64,000 nucleotides of DNA from an uncultured Muribaculaceae bacterium (GTDB lineage Bacteria > Bacteroidota > Bacteroidia > Bacteroidales > Muribaculaceae): NCBI GenBank assembly GCA_910578385.1, contig CAJTQV010000012.1, positions 46,095 to 110,094 on the forward strand. The letters run 5' to 3'. This document shows, one piece after another, positions 53,317-61,988 of the stretch (position 1 is the first letter of the stretch; every line of letters begins with the position of its first letter). Both the position numbers and the translations under genes were made by a program. The notes below the pieces were generated by a model that saw only the letters and a program-made list of their open reading frames with translations, was not told where the DNA came from and made no database searches.

Positions 53317-54090
53317 ATGAGCAATTTCTATAAGGTAAGTCCGGACGCCAAAATCGGAAACAACGTCCAGATAGGTGATTTCTCCACCATCTATGAAAAT
53401 GTGGAGATAGGCGACAACTGTGTCATCTACGGTAACGTGACCATTTTCCCCGGTGCACGTATCGGAAGTGGCGTGACCATTTTCCCCGGTGCCGTAATCT
53501 CCGCCATACCTCAGGACCTGAAGTTCCATGGTGAGGAGACTTTCGCTTACGTAGGTGACGGAACCACTCTGCGTGAGTGTGTGACTGTGAACCGTGGTAC
53601 AGCGTCGAAGGGCAAGACCGTTGTCGGCAAGAACTGTCTTATCATGGCTTACAACCATATCGCACACGACTGCCGTATCGGCGACCGTGTGATTATGTCG
53701 AATGCCTGTCAGCTTGCAGGTGAAGTCCAGGTTGACGATGCAGCGGTTATCGGCGGTGGTAGCCTTATTCACCAGTTCTGTCACCTTGGTCGCAACATCA
53801 TGCTTCAGGGTGGTGCTCTTGTCAACAAAGACATCCCTCCCTTTGTCAAGGCTGCCCGTGAGCCTATCTCATACGTTGGTCTCAACTCTGTCGGTCTCCA
53901 TCGCAACCACTTTACCGACGAGGAAATCAAACAGATTAGCGACATCTACCGCATCCTCTACCTGAGCGACCTCAACGTGACAAACGCAGTCAAGGTAATC
54001 CTCGACACGCTTCCTGAGTCGGAGTTCCGCACCGAGATTGTAGACTTCGTCACCAACTCGGGCCGCGGTATAATCCGCTCGGTAATCTAA
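53317..54090 (+). CDS. lpxA: UDP-N-acetylglucosamine acyltransferase
   Basis: Transfers the 3-hydroxyacyl chain to the 3-OH of UDP-GlcNAc, the first lipid A step. The 257-residue protein has a hexapeptide-repeat beta-helix (IGNNVQIGDFSTIYENVEIG), the catalytic-histidine region MAYNHIAHDC, SNACQLAGEVQV, the AREPISYVGLNSVGLHR segment and an alpha-helical C-terminal domain. It is the last gene of the operon, followed by a 9-bp array and a strong terminator. Confidence 0.97.
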   Translation: MSNFYKVSPDAKIGNNVQIGDFSTIYENVEIGDNCVIYGNVTIFPGARIGSGVTIFPGAVISAIPQDLKFHGEETFAYVGDGTTLRECVTVNRGTASKGKTVVGKNCLIMAYNHIAHDCRIGDRVIMSNACQLAGEVQVDDAAVIGGGSLIHQFCHLGRNIMLQGGALVNKDIPPFVKAAREPISYVGLNSVGLHRNHFTDEEIKQISDIYRILYLSDLNVTNAVKVILDTLPESEFRTEIVDFVTNSGRGIIRSVI

Positions 54091-54100
54091 CAGAATTTGG

Positions 54101-54154
54101 CCTATAAGCCCCATAGGTCCTATAAGACCTATAAGACCTATAAGACCGCCTATA
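54101..54154. repeat. 9-bp tandem array after lpxA
   Basis: Six units of exact 9-bp period: CCTATAAGC, CCCATAGGT, three perfect CCTATAAGA, then CCGCCTATA. It starts 10 bp after the lpxA stop and ends 15 bp before the terminator palindrome between convergent genes. Confidence 0.85.
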
Positions 54155-54169
54155 AATAGCCTTACGGTG

Positions 54170-54215
54170 AAAAAAGACAGTCACGATTTCTTCAGAAATC
54201 GTGACTGTCTTTTTT
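54170..54215. terminator. 21-bp perfect bidirectional terminator
   Basis: Left arm 54170-54190 and right arm 54195-54215 are exact reverse complements with a 4-nt loop. A6 and T6 ends provide T tracts in both directions, serving lpxA and the SDR gene. Confidence 0.9.
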
Positions 54216-54236
54216 TACCTCATTCAGAGCCGGCGC

Positions 54237-55715
54237 TCACTCGTAGACCTCATTCTCGTCGGGGTTGTGGCTGTCATGCCAGACCTGCGCCATAAAAGGA
54301 TTGCGTCGGGCCTCCTCGTCATAATTCCACGGTGCCGGCAGACATTCGGGGCACCAGTGCCCACCCTTGAGCACAGTACGTGGCGTGGCTCTGAACCTGT
54401 GCCCGAAAGCGCATTCCCATTCAAGCGGTGAGTCAAGGTCGCCCATGGTCATTGAGTCAGACAGACACTTCCCTCCCCTGAAAGCTGCCGCCCCACGCAT
54501 ATCATCAATTCCTAATTCTTCTGCGGGCTTATTTTCATCATAACCATGGTCGAGGCGAATCGGTACATCCGAGGGGGGAGTGGTGTCAAATTCTTCCCAC
54601 CCCGGAATCTTGCTCCAGGCTTCGCGGCTTCCGAAAAATGCCCGTATTTTCTGCTCGCAGTCCTCGCGCCTGAGCCAGTCGAGAGTGCCGAGGCCCTTGG
54701 TGAGGGCAACCTGCTTCATGCCGAATTTGATCAGCCGCGCGGGTGCAAGCGGTGTAAGATTGATCCACCATGGCATTCCCGCCGCCAACCTCTTGAAATA
54801 ATCCTCTGCCGTTATCTTTTCGCGGAATGGAACAATCTCCTCTAGTTTGTCGGAGTCCTCATACCATTCACCATGAAAGTTGCGTGTGGCGAACCAGTTT
54901 GGCTCGAAGACCTTTTCGGGCGGTGGACAACCAAGCGCGGTCATCAGCAGTTGCTCGAACCGGTAGTTGGTCAACCGGAATTCCTTGCCGCTGCCGATGT
55001 TGTAGAAATTGCGCCAGAACGACTCGGGCACCCCATCTTCGCATATGTTGGCCATCAGCCTCGCTGAGTCCTCTACCGTTGCCCATTCCAGGACACCGCG
55101 CAGGGGTACATGAAACGAAATCGGATCCGACCCGTTGAAAATAAGACCACGGTGAAGTATTCCTGATTGACGCAGGCTGACCCAGTGTTTCAGTCCTGAC
55201 TCTGCCACTATCCTTTCCGCCTTGATTTTAGAGATACCGTAATAGTCGTATACTCCGGCCATAATCGGGTCGCCAGTACGTCCCCAGTGATGAGGTTCGA
55301 AGCGGTGCGATGTCTGGGCCACGCTGCCTATATAAACGAGCCGGACGTTGTCGGCGTCGGGCCTGCGTTTTATGGCGTTGACAATATTTGTGACAGCGCC
55401 TGTGTTGACTTTCATTGCCAGGTCAGGGTAGTGGTCGGCCAATGGTGACACCATTCCTCCGATATGCAGCACTATGTCGGCATTGCCCAGCGCTTTCTCC
55501 ACATCTCCGGCTCGTGTAAGGTCGCCCCATATCGTGGTTATTTCCTCCATCGACAGGTATGGGGCAAGTTTTTTGCGGTTCTTTTTGCTCGGGCGTACCA
55601 AGAGCCTTATATCGAACCTGTCAAGACGTTGTGACAGCTCTTTAAGAGTCTCGAATCCCATCACCCCGGTGGCTCCTGTCACAAGAACCACTTTTTTCTC
55701 TCTGTTTTTGCTCAT
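54237..55715 (-). CDS. Extended SDR epimerase/dehydratase with C-terminal zinc-ribbon
   Basis: A 492-residue protein. Residues 1-~330 form an extended short-chain dehydrogenase: dinucleotide-binding VTGATGVMG at about 12-20, YIGSVAQTS, and the catalytic YDYYGISK (Tyr-x3-Lys). The C-terminal part holds a treble-clef or zinc-ribbon-like motif with W433, C435, H439 (WECAFGHRF) and C455, C458 (WCPEC), the pattern of the short probable zinc-ribbon domains of DUF4379 type. The combination is unusual; the substrate is unknown. It starts 5 nt after the upstream membrane-protein gene on the same strand, so the two form an operon. Confidence 0.8.
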   Translation of the reverse strand: MSKNREKKVVLVTGATGVMGFETLKELSQRLDRFDIRLLVRPSKKNRKKLAPYLSMEEITTIWGDLTRAGDVEKALGNADIVLHIGGMVSPLADHYPDLAMKVNTGAVTNIVNAIKRRPDADNVRLVYIGSVAQTSHRFEPHHWGRTGDPIMAGVYDYYGISKIKAERIVAESGLKHWVSLRQSGILHRGLIFNGSDPISFHVPLRGVLEWATVEDSARLMANICEDGVPESFWRNFYNIGSGKEFRLTNYRFEQLLMTALGCPPPEKVFEPNWFATRNFHGEWYEDSDKLEEIVPFREKITAEDYFKRLAAGMPWWINLTPLAPARLIKFGMKQVALTKGLGTLDWLRREDCEQKIRAFFGSREAWSKIPGWEEFDTTPPSDVPIRLDHGYDENKPAEELGIDDMRGAAAFRGGKCLSDSMTMGDLDSPLEWECAFGHRFRATPRTVLKGGHWCPECLPAPWNYDEEARRNPFMAQVWHDSHNPDENEVYE

Positions 55716-55720
55716 TATAG

Positions 55721-56422
55721 TTAGTTATTGGCGTTCTGAGACTGTTGTCCTTCGTGGTTGTGGATGTTGCGGATTTTCTCCATATGCTCCTGATATTTTC
55801 TTCTCATCCGCTGGTGGCGGGTCTCTTTCTTTTGTTCCGGAGTCGCAGTTTCGGGAAGTTGCATCTCTGAGCCGTTGAACATTCTCATCCCGAGTGCCCC
55901 TTTCTTTATATCTACCGATACCGTGTCTCCTTTCGACAATCGGTTGTAGACTTTCTTTTTTATATCGAAGTGTCGTTTCTTCCCCTCGGGAAATTGAATC
56001 TCGACGCAATAGACTGTGTAGGGTGCCCCGCGGGTGTAGACCTTGCGGCTAACACGTTTTGTATGATAGCGGGTCTCTGTGTAAACCTTTTCAACAACCG
56101 CTTTTGTATTGACAGGATTTTTATCGGCTGTTAGGAGGTTTACAGTCAGAGCCGTGCAAAGCAGAAGTGGAAACGTGAATACAAGGTGACATATCATGTT
56201 TAACGCGACGTTCTGTTTTCCCGTCAGCCATTGCCACAGCCCGCGCATTGGCAGAGCGAGTGGCACAGAGATTGCCAGAACTATCACGACGGGTATCCAC
56301 CAGGGTGTTATAAGATAGTTGAATTCGGCCGCACATCCTCCTATGCAGAACAATGCCACAGCCGACATCATTACCCCAGTCACAAGCCTCCAGCCCTCTT
56401 TCGACTTTGTATTTTTGCCCAT
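55721..56422 (-). CDS. Membrane protein of unknown function
   Basis: A 233-residue protein. The ATG at 56422 is used because the longer frame crosses the divergent promoter region. Four hydrophobic segments occupy residues ~8-110 (LVTGVMMSAVALFCIGGCAA, WWIPVVIVLAISVPLAL, MICHLVFTFPLLLCTALTV). A soluble C-terminal half follows with a beta-rich stretch (VEIQFPEGKKRHFDIKKKVY) and a basic coiled tail (KKETRHQRMRRKYQEHMEKI). It is cotranscribed with the SDR gene. No family recognised. Confidence 0.6.
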   Translation of the reverse strand: MGKNTKSKEGWRLVTGVMMSAVALFCIGGCAAEFNYLITPWWIPVVIVLAISVPLALPMRGLWQWLTGKQNVALNMICHLVFTFPLLLCTALTVNLLTADKNPVNTKAVVEKVYTETRYHTKRVSRKVYTRGAPYTVYCVEIQFPEGKKRHFDIKKKVYNRLSKGDTVSVDIKKGALGMRMFNGSEMQLPETATPEQKKETRHQRMRRKYQEHMEKIRNIHNHEGQQSQNANN

Positions 56423-56448
56423 AAGTGCTAATTGTTGTTTTTGAGATG

Positions 56449-56456
56449 CAAAATTA
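56449..56456 (-). promoter_or_regulatory. Candidate -7 box for the membrane protein / SDR operon
   Basis: The minus strand reads TAATTTTG 27 nt upstream of the ATG at 56422; no -33 box found. Confidence 0.4.
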
Positions 56457-56499
56457 CAAAAAATATAGGAGCGGTTGGGTATATGCGCCCGATTTTTGT

Positions 56500-56507
56500 T
56501 AATTTTG
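56500..56507 (+). promoter_or_regulatory. Candidate -7 box for the NUDIX gene
   Basis: TAATTTTG lies 28 nt upstream of the ATG at 56535. It argues against the in-frame codon at 56475, which would be upstream of the transcript start. Confidence 0.45.
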
Positions 56508-56534
56508 TTCCGAATAAAACAAACTGTTCGGAAT

Positions 56535-57098
56535 ATGTCAAATGATAATTCAGACGGAGCGGCTAAACTTCGGTTCCGGTTTTGTCCAGATTGCGGTGCA
56601 CGGCTCACGTCGCGTGACCTCGGTGATGACCTCGGGGTGCCATGGTGTGATTCGTGCGGACGTCCTTGGTTTCCTCTTTTCCCGTCAGCAATCATAGCTC
56701 TTGTCTACAACGACAGGGGAGAGGTGTTGCTTCTCAGGCAGAACTATATCTCCACAGAGTTCCATAATCTTGTGTCAGGTTATATCACTCCCGGAGAAAG
56801 TGCCGAGCAATGCGCGCGCCGCGAGATACTTGAAGAAACAGGTTTGCAGGTTGATTCTCTGTCGCTCCAACTCACCAGTTGGTTTGCAAAGAAGAATATG
56901 CTTATGATTGGTTTTTTTGCGCATACTACGGATAGGAACTTGAGCCTGTCGCAAGAGGTCGATTCAGCCGGCTGGCACCCTGCGTCAGAAATTCTGTCGC
57001 TTGTGAGCACTCGGCCCGGTTCCGTTTCCAGGCTACTTGCGGAAAAGTTTATGGAAGCCTGCGGCTCTGATTTGCATTCTGCATATTTTAATTCATAA
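56535..57098 (+). CDS. NUDIX hydrolase with zinc ribbon (NudC-like)
   Basis: A 187-residue protein with an N-terminal zinc ribbon (FCPDCGARL and WCDSCGRPWFP, two Cys pairs) followed by a NUDIX domain. The NUDIX box is GYITPGESAEQC continuing into RREILEETGL, fitting G-x5-E-x7-RE-x2-EE-x-G. The ribbon/NUDIX order resembles NAD diphosphatase NudC, but this protein lacks the ~70-residue N-terminal domain of the E. coli enzyme. The substrate could be NAD(H), capped RNA or another nucleotide. It diverges from the membrane protein / SDR operon. Confidence 0.82.
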   Translation: MSNDNSDGAAKLRFRFCPDCGARLTSRDLGDDLGVPWCDSCGRPWFPLFPSAIIALVYNDRGEVLLLRQNYISTEFHNLVSGYITPGESAEQCARREILEETGLQVDSLSLQLTSWFAKKNMLMIGFFAHTTDRNLSLSQEVDSAGWHPASEILSLVSTRPGSVSRLLAEKFMEACGSDLHSAYFNS

Positions 57099-57113
57099 AA
57101 AATATTCTAAAAA

Positions 57114-57145
57114 TTTGCAAATCTGCTGCAAAATGCTTTAATTTG
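57114..57145 (+). promoter_or_regulatory. Promoter of the secreted thiol protein gene
   Basis: TTTG (57114-57117), a 20-nt spacer and TTAATTTG (57138-57145, one mismatch). The leader to the ATG at 57221 is about 70 nt. Confidence 0.6.
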
Positions 57146-57220
57146 CAAGAGTAACAATTTGTGTGGATATACAATTATAGCCGCATTTGTACAAGGGAAA
57201 TACTTTTAATAATCACAAAT

Positions 57221-59194
57221 ATGAAGAAATCATTACTTCTATTGTCAGCCCTCGCGCTGACAACGGGCGTGTCTTTCGGAGCACTGAAAGGCACGACCAG
57301 GAATGCCGGAAAGCTGACTGAGGCTCCGGCAGGTTTCATCCAGGGTCCCCTCGCGGTTCCGGGAGAGGCATCGCAGGCGGCCAATGTGCGTGCCAACGCA
57401 GAGGGTGACGATGTCAGCATCTCATTCGGTTATGGCGATGAAGTTGCCACTGCAACCACGTTCGGGGACACTGCCCTGGCCGGTTACTATATCTACTATG
57501 CGTTTGAGATTCCGGCTGAGGATGCCGCTATGTTTGCAGGAGCAACCATCACAGGTGTGAATGTCACTTCAAGTACCAACGCAACTAACCTTAACCCTGT
57601 TACTAAGGTGGAGGTGTTCGTCACTGAGGATCTGAATGTTTTCCCGACCCTACATGAAGGCAAGCTGAGCTCCAAGGGACTTACTTCCACTCTTGTTCCG
57701 CTCTCCACACCTTTCACTATCAGTGGAGACAAGTCGGTGTATGTGGGTTACAGACAGCAGCTTCCCACAAGTGCGACCATCCTCAGCAAATACTATTATC
57801 TGCCGGTAGACTACGTTCCTACCGATGCGCAGACAAATCTTGTGGCCCTCCAGGCTACAGATACTGAAATGCCCCAGTATCACAATTATGCTGACCAGGT
57901 TGGCTCTAATCCCATGTCTGCCCAGATTTCCAACTTGCGTTCAGATGTGGCGATTCAGACTTATATCGATGTTGAGCGTTATTTCAAGTTCGGTGAGACA
58001 GTTTCTTACGACCTTACTGTCCGCAACCTTGGTAGAACACCTCTCACCACTGTTGACACAAAGACCGTTGTAAGCAATGGCGCTTTCTACGAACAGATGG
58101 TTACCCTTGCCAAACCTATTGCTCCGGGAGCTACAGGTACGGTGACTGTTACAGAAGTGCCGAACCCAATGGAAGGTATCTTCACTCTCACCGGTTCTGC
58201 TACAAAATTCAACGGTGCCGATGCGTTCAAGCCGGAGGAAATGACTGCTGCATATTATACCTATGCATCCGGATATGAGCGTATCCCTGTCATTGAGGAA
58301 GGAACCAGTGTAGGTTGCGGATTCTGTCCCCGTGGAATTGTGATGATGGAGTATCTTAAGGAGAAATATCCTGACTGGATTCGTATTGCAGTTCATAAAA
58401 ACTATAACGGTTATACCGATAAAATGCAGCTGTCAGGTTATCTGGGTTTCATTAACGCCTATATCTCCGGTTTCCCGGGTGCTGTGACAAACCGTTATTA
58501 TTACACTAACCCCAACGGTACAAACGACACTTTCTATAAGGCAATATACAACTACTTCAAGTCTTATCCCGCATATTGCGAGCTTGACATGGAAGTGACT
58601 CCCAATGAGGATAACAGCAGAATCACCGTAGATGCTTATGCAATGTTCTCGATCGACACAGAGATTGATCATCAGCTTTCTTTCGTTGTGATAGAAGATG
58701 GCGTAGGCCCTTATAATCAGGTGAACTATTACGCTGGCGGTAGTTATGGCGCAATGGGTGGCTGGGAATCAAAACGTGACCCTGCTTCTACTGTTTACGA
58801 TGATGTTCCCCGTGTAATCAAGAGCTACCCCGGAATCAAGAATTCGCTGCCGGTCAATATTGAGAAGAATACCAAGTACGACTACAGCACTACCATTCCT
58901 ATCAAAACTGTCACAAGCGACAAGTATCGCGTGGTCGGTATGATTGTCAACTCTCTTACCGGAGAGATTGTCAACGCCCGTGAGGTAAATGTTGACGTTT
59001 CAGGTGTCAACGAGGTTGCCGACGATGCACAGGCAATCGACATCCGCGTAGTTAACGGAGACATCGTTGTCAATGGTGCCAACAATGTGGCTGTCTACAC
59101 TCTCGACGGTCGCCGCGTTGCAACTACAGGCCTCAGCACAGGTGTTTACATCGTTAACGCTGACGGTGTTTCTTCAAAGGTTCTCGTAAAGTAA
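57221..59194 (+). CDS. Secreted Omp28-like protein with CxxC motif and type IX secretion tail
   Basis: A 657-residue exported protein. A signal peptide (about 1-20, ending VSFGA) is followed by beta-rich domains. The middle has a thioredoxin-like active-site motif, CGFC (Cys366, Cys369) in SVGCGFCPRGIVMMEYLKEK, with VHKNYNG after it, as in Omp28-related proteins. The last ~75 residues form a type IX secretion sorting domain (VAVYTLDGRRVATTGLSTG, ending SSKVLVK). It is therefore likely passed across the outer membrane and attached to the surface or released. The ATG at 57221 begins the signal peptide; the in-frame codon at 57161 does not fit. Redox activity is inferred. Confidence 0.85.
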   Translation: MKKSLLLLSALALTTGVSFGALKGTTRNAGKLTEAPAGFIQGPLAVPGEASQAANVRANAEGDDVSISFGYGDEVATATTFGDTALAGYYIYYAFEIPAEDAAMFAGATITGVNVTSSTNATNLNPVTKVEVFVTEDLNVFPTLHEGKLSSKGLTSTLVPLSTPFTISGDKSVYVGYRQQLPTSATILSKYYYLPVDYVPTDAQTNLVALQATDTEMPQYHNYADQVGSNPMSAQISNLRSDVAIQTYIDVERYFKFGETVSYDLTVRNLGRTPLTTVDTKTVVSNGAFYEQMVTLAKPIAPGATGTVTVTEVPNPMEGIFTLTGSATKFNGADAFKPEEMTAAYYTYASGYERIPVIEEGTSVGCGFCPRGIVMMEYLKEKYPDWIRIAVHKNYNGYTDKMQLSGYLGFINAYISGFPGAVTNRYYYTNPNGTNDTFYKAIYNYFKSYPAYCELDMEVTPNEDNSRITVDAYAMFSIDTEIDHQLSFVVIEDGVGPYNQVNYYAGGSYGAMGGWESKRDPASTVYDDVPRVIKSYPGIKNSLPVNIEKNTKYDYSTTIPIKTVTSDKYRVVGMIVNSLTGEIVNAREVNVDVSGVNEVADDAQAIDIRVVNGDIVVNGANNVAVYTLDGRRVATTGLSTGVYIVNADGVSSKVLVK

Positions 59195-59214
59195 TCTGAA
59201 CCATATATCATCTG

Positions 59215-59250
59215 AATAAGGTGTGCCCCACGGCACACCTTATTTTTTGT
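59215..59250 (+). terminator. Intrinsic terminator
   Basis: A 13-bp perfect stem AATAAGGTGTGCC/GGCACACCTTATT (59215-59227 with 59232-59244), 4-nt loop, T-rich tail. Confidence 0.9.
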
Positions 59251-59439
59251 ATAGTGCTGAGTGCTTTGTATTATGGAGAGGTGTTGTATGACCCATTTCC
59301 TGTTTCATTTGTTTAGGGTAGAAAGGGGAATCCCCCGGGCGCACTATCTATTCCGCAGGACTCTTTGATGCAACATCCGGCTGTTCTATTCACTATGAAC
59401 GGCGTCTGTTTGATTCTATTCACATTTATTTGTCATGCT

Positions 59440-60405
59440 ATGAAAAAGACACTCACAAAAAACATGGTCCGGCAGGCTGTTGAAGAAGCCTACAATGAAA
59501 CCAAAACTCTGACAGGAGGCAAGAATGCGGATTATATCCCCTTTCTTGCCAATATTAATCCCGATTTATTCGGTCTGAGTCTGACTCTTCCGGATGGTGA
59601 ACAATTCAATTTCGGCGACACGGATTACCGGTTCGGAATTGAATCCGTCTCAAAAGTGCTGACTGCGATTCTTATTCTCAAGGAATGTGGAGCCGAGGCA
59701 GTGCTCCGGAAAATCGGTGCCGATGCCACCGGACTTCCTTTCAACTCCATTTTCGCTATTCTTCTGGAGAATGATCATCCTTCGACACCGCTTGTCAACG
59801 CCGGTGCCATCTCGGCATGTTCAATGGTGGAACCCAAGGGAGACTCCGATGCAAAGTGGCAGAAAATCATCAACAATTTTACCGATCTCTGCGGTTCGGA
59901 GGCCCCTCTGCTTGATGAACTCTACAAGAGCGAGAGTGCGACAAATTTCAACAACCGTGCCATCACCTGGCTCCTCCGTGACTACAACCGTATCTATGAT
60001 GACCCCGACATGAGTCTTGATCTATACACGCGTCAGTGCTCTGTAGGCATCACGGCGCAGCAGCTTTCTGTTTGTGCGGCCACCATCGCCAACAAGGGTT
60101 TCAATCCCGTGACAAAAAAACAGGTTTTCGACGAGTCTCTCGCACCCAAGATTACAACGCTCATATCCTCCGTCGGATTCTATCAGCATACAGGCGACTG
60201 GCTCTACACTTCCGGCATACCGGCCAAGAGTGGAGTTGGCGGGGGAGTGCTCGGAGTTCTACCCGGGGTATTCGGTGTTGCAGCTTTCGCACCGCCACTT
60301 GATGTAGCCGGCAATTCAGTAAAGGCTCAGGCTGCGGTGAAAGCAATCATGAACAAGCTCGGACTCGGAGTGTTCAACGGAGATCAGGTCGAAATCACTG
60401 ACTGA
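59440..60405 (+). CDS. glsA: Glutaminase (serine-dependent, GlsA family)
   Basis: Hydrolyses glutamine to glutamate and ammonia. The 321-residue protein belongs to the beta-lactamase-fold glutaminases: FGIESVSKVLTAILIL contains the catalytic Ser-x2-Lys, with NAGAISACSMV, SVGITAQQLSVCAATIANKG and the C-terminal GIPAKSGVGGGVLGVLPG. The start at 59440 (MKKTLTKNMV) is preferred over an upstream ATG at 59365, which would add a spurious hydrophobic extension. It lies upstream of an MFS permease and asparaginase. A weak 9-bp hairpin (60402-60410 with 60449-60457) overlaps its stop. Confidence 0.93.
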   Translation: MKKTLTKNMVRQAVEEAYNETKTLTGGKNADYIPFLANINPDLFGLSLTLPDGEQFNFGDTDYRFGIESVSKVLTAILILKECGAEAVLRKIGADATGLPFNSIFAILLENDHPSTPLVNAGAISACSMVEPKGDSDAKWQKIINNFTDLCGSEAPLLDELYKSESATNFNNRAITWLLRDYNRIYDDPDMSLDLYTRQCSVGITAQQLSVCAATIANKGFNPVTKKQVFDESLAPKITTLISSVGFYQHTGDWLYTSGIPAKSGVGGGVLGVLPGVFGVAAFAPPLDVAGNSVKAQAAVKAIMNKLGLGVFNGDQVEITD

Positions 60406-60542
60406 CGCAACGATTGCACCTGTGTAACGCTGACAACTGTCCAAGTACTTGCGTCAGCCGTAAACTGAGATCATGCAATAAAATGTTCCACTATGTCCGC
60501 GCCGTGCCTCATCGCCAACGCCGGCTCTAAAAATCTGTACTT

Positions 60543-61916
60543 ATGCAAATCAAAACTGGAAAAGGGCCTGTCAATCTCATGGCAGTCATAGCGATCTGGT
60601 CGCTGTCCCTCTCTGTAGACCTTCCGGGTCTCGCAATCACCCCTATGTTGAGCAAGTTGCAGGATGCGTTTCACGCCTCGCAGCTCATGGCTCAGCTTGT
60701 GACTATTCTCCCGAATCTTCTGATTATTCCTTTTGTGCTTTTGTCAGGCAAGCTTTCACGATCCAACCACAAGATTGCCATCATCGTGTGGGGTCTGATT
60801 ATCTACCTCGCCGCAGGCATTCTCTATTTCATTTTCGATAAGACCATGCTCGGGCTGCTGCTCATCAGCTGTCTGCTCGGTGTGGGTTGCGGTCTTCTGT
60901 TGCCTTTCTCAACCGGTCTTATCGCCGATGTCTTTGTCGGAAAGTACCGCATGAAGCAGATGGGTATCATCTCGGCAGTCGGAAATCTTGCTGTGGTCGT
61001 TGCCACCTATGTGGTAGGTTGGCTGGCAGCTGTCAATACCACTCTTCCGTTCCTGGTTTATCTGATTCCGGTTGTTTCCTTGGTTCTCATGCCTTTCATG
61101 AACAAACTCCCGAAATCGGATCTGTATTCCGCTCCTGCAGTAGCCACTGCCGGTGCTTCTTCTGAATCGGTCGCTGTCTCGAAGTCTGACACAAAGGCCC
61201 GCGCCATCATGGCCGCTCCCGCCCCTGTGGTTCATAAGGCCGCTGCCGCTGCCGCTCTTCCCGCTGTTGATGCCGACGGTTTCTCGACCAAAGGTCAGAC
61301 TGTCCGCGACGGTTTCTATGTCGGCCGTTCGGTATGGCTCTGTATCACATATTTTTTCTGGGTATTCGTGACTGAGGCCGTATCATATTATGTGCCCTAT
61401 CTGATGGAGGAATATCACATGTCTACCCAGCAGGTCGGTACTGTCACCGCTGTCTTTTTCTTCGCGCTCTTTATCTCAGGTCTGATTGTGACACAGGTGC
61501 TCAAGTCGTTGAAGAGCTGGACCTACATCGTAAGTATCGCATTGCTCGGTCTCGGCTTCGTCCTGTTCTGGCTCTGCAAGGATATGTGGGTCTTCTGCAT
61601 AGCGTCAGCATTGCTCGGAATCACCGACGGCATCTGCCAGCCTATCATCTACGATAAAGCTACCGAGATGTGCTCTACGCAGAACCGCTCTACAATGGCA
61701 CTTGCCATTATACTGGCTGTCAATTATGTCGCCATTGTTGTTTGCCCGTTTATCACAGACTTTGTACGCGGTCTCTTTGGAATACACACCGGACATGCCT
61801 TGTATAACACCTTCCCGTTCATCTTCGACCTTGTGCTGACTGCCGTAGTGTTTGTCTGCCTGATTTTCAGGAAGAATGGCTTCACATTCGGTATCCACAA
61901 ACAGTATTATGAATAA
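60543..61916 (+). CDS. MFS permease in the glutaminase-asparaginase cluster
   Basis: A 457-residue, 12-helix major facilitator. The first six helices end near residue 190 (FLVYLIPVVSLVLMPFMNKL). An Ala/Ser-rich central loop of about 65 residues (KAAAAAALPAVDADGF) precedes the second half, which contains GLGFVLFWLCKDMWVF and LLGITDGICQPIIYD. Location between glutaminase and asparaginase suggests transport of an amino acid such as glutamate, glutamine, aspartate or asparagine; sequence alone does not prove it. Confidence 0.8.
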   Translation: MQIKTGKGPVNLMAVIAIWSLSLSVDLPGLAITPMLSKLQDAFHASQLMAQLVTILPNLLIIPFVLLSGKLSRSNHKIAIIVWGLIIYLAAGILYFIFDKTMLGLLLISCLLGVGCGLLLPFSTGLIADVFVGKYRMKQMGIISAVGNLAVVVATYVVGWLAAVNTTLPFLVYLIPVVSLVLMPFMNKLPKSDLYSAPAVATAGASSESVAVSKSDTKARAIMAAPAPVVHKAAAAAALPAVDADGFSTKGQTVRDGFYVGRSVWLCITYFFWVFVTEAVSYYVPYLMEEYHMSTQQVGTVTAVFFFALFISGLIVTQVLKSLKSWTYIVSIALLGLGFVLFWLCKDMWVFCIASALLGITDGICQPIIYDKATEMCSTQNRSTMALAIILAVNYVAIVVCPFITDFVRGLFGIHTGHALYNTFPFIFDLVLTAVVFVCLIFRKNGFTFGIHKQYYE

Positions 61917-61923
61917 CATACGG

Positions 61924-61968
61924 TCTTCCCGGCGACTGACTGGTGCAAACCGTTTGCCGCCGGGAAGA
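61924..61968 (+). terminator. Hairpin between MFS permease and ansA
   Basis: TCTTCCCGGCG (61924-61934) pairs perfectly with CGCCGGGAAGA (61958-61968), then CCTTTTAAATT. It may terminate the permease transcript or lie in an intercistronic leader. Confidence 0.65.
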
Positions 61969-61988
61969 TCCTTTTAAATTATAAAATC

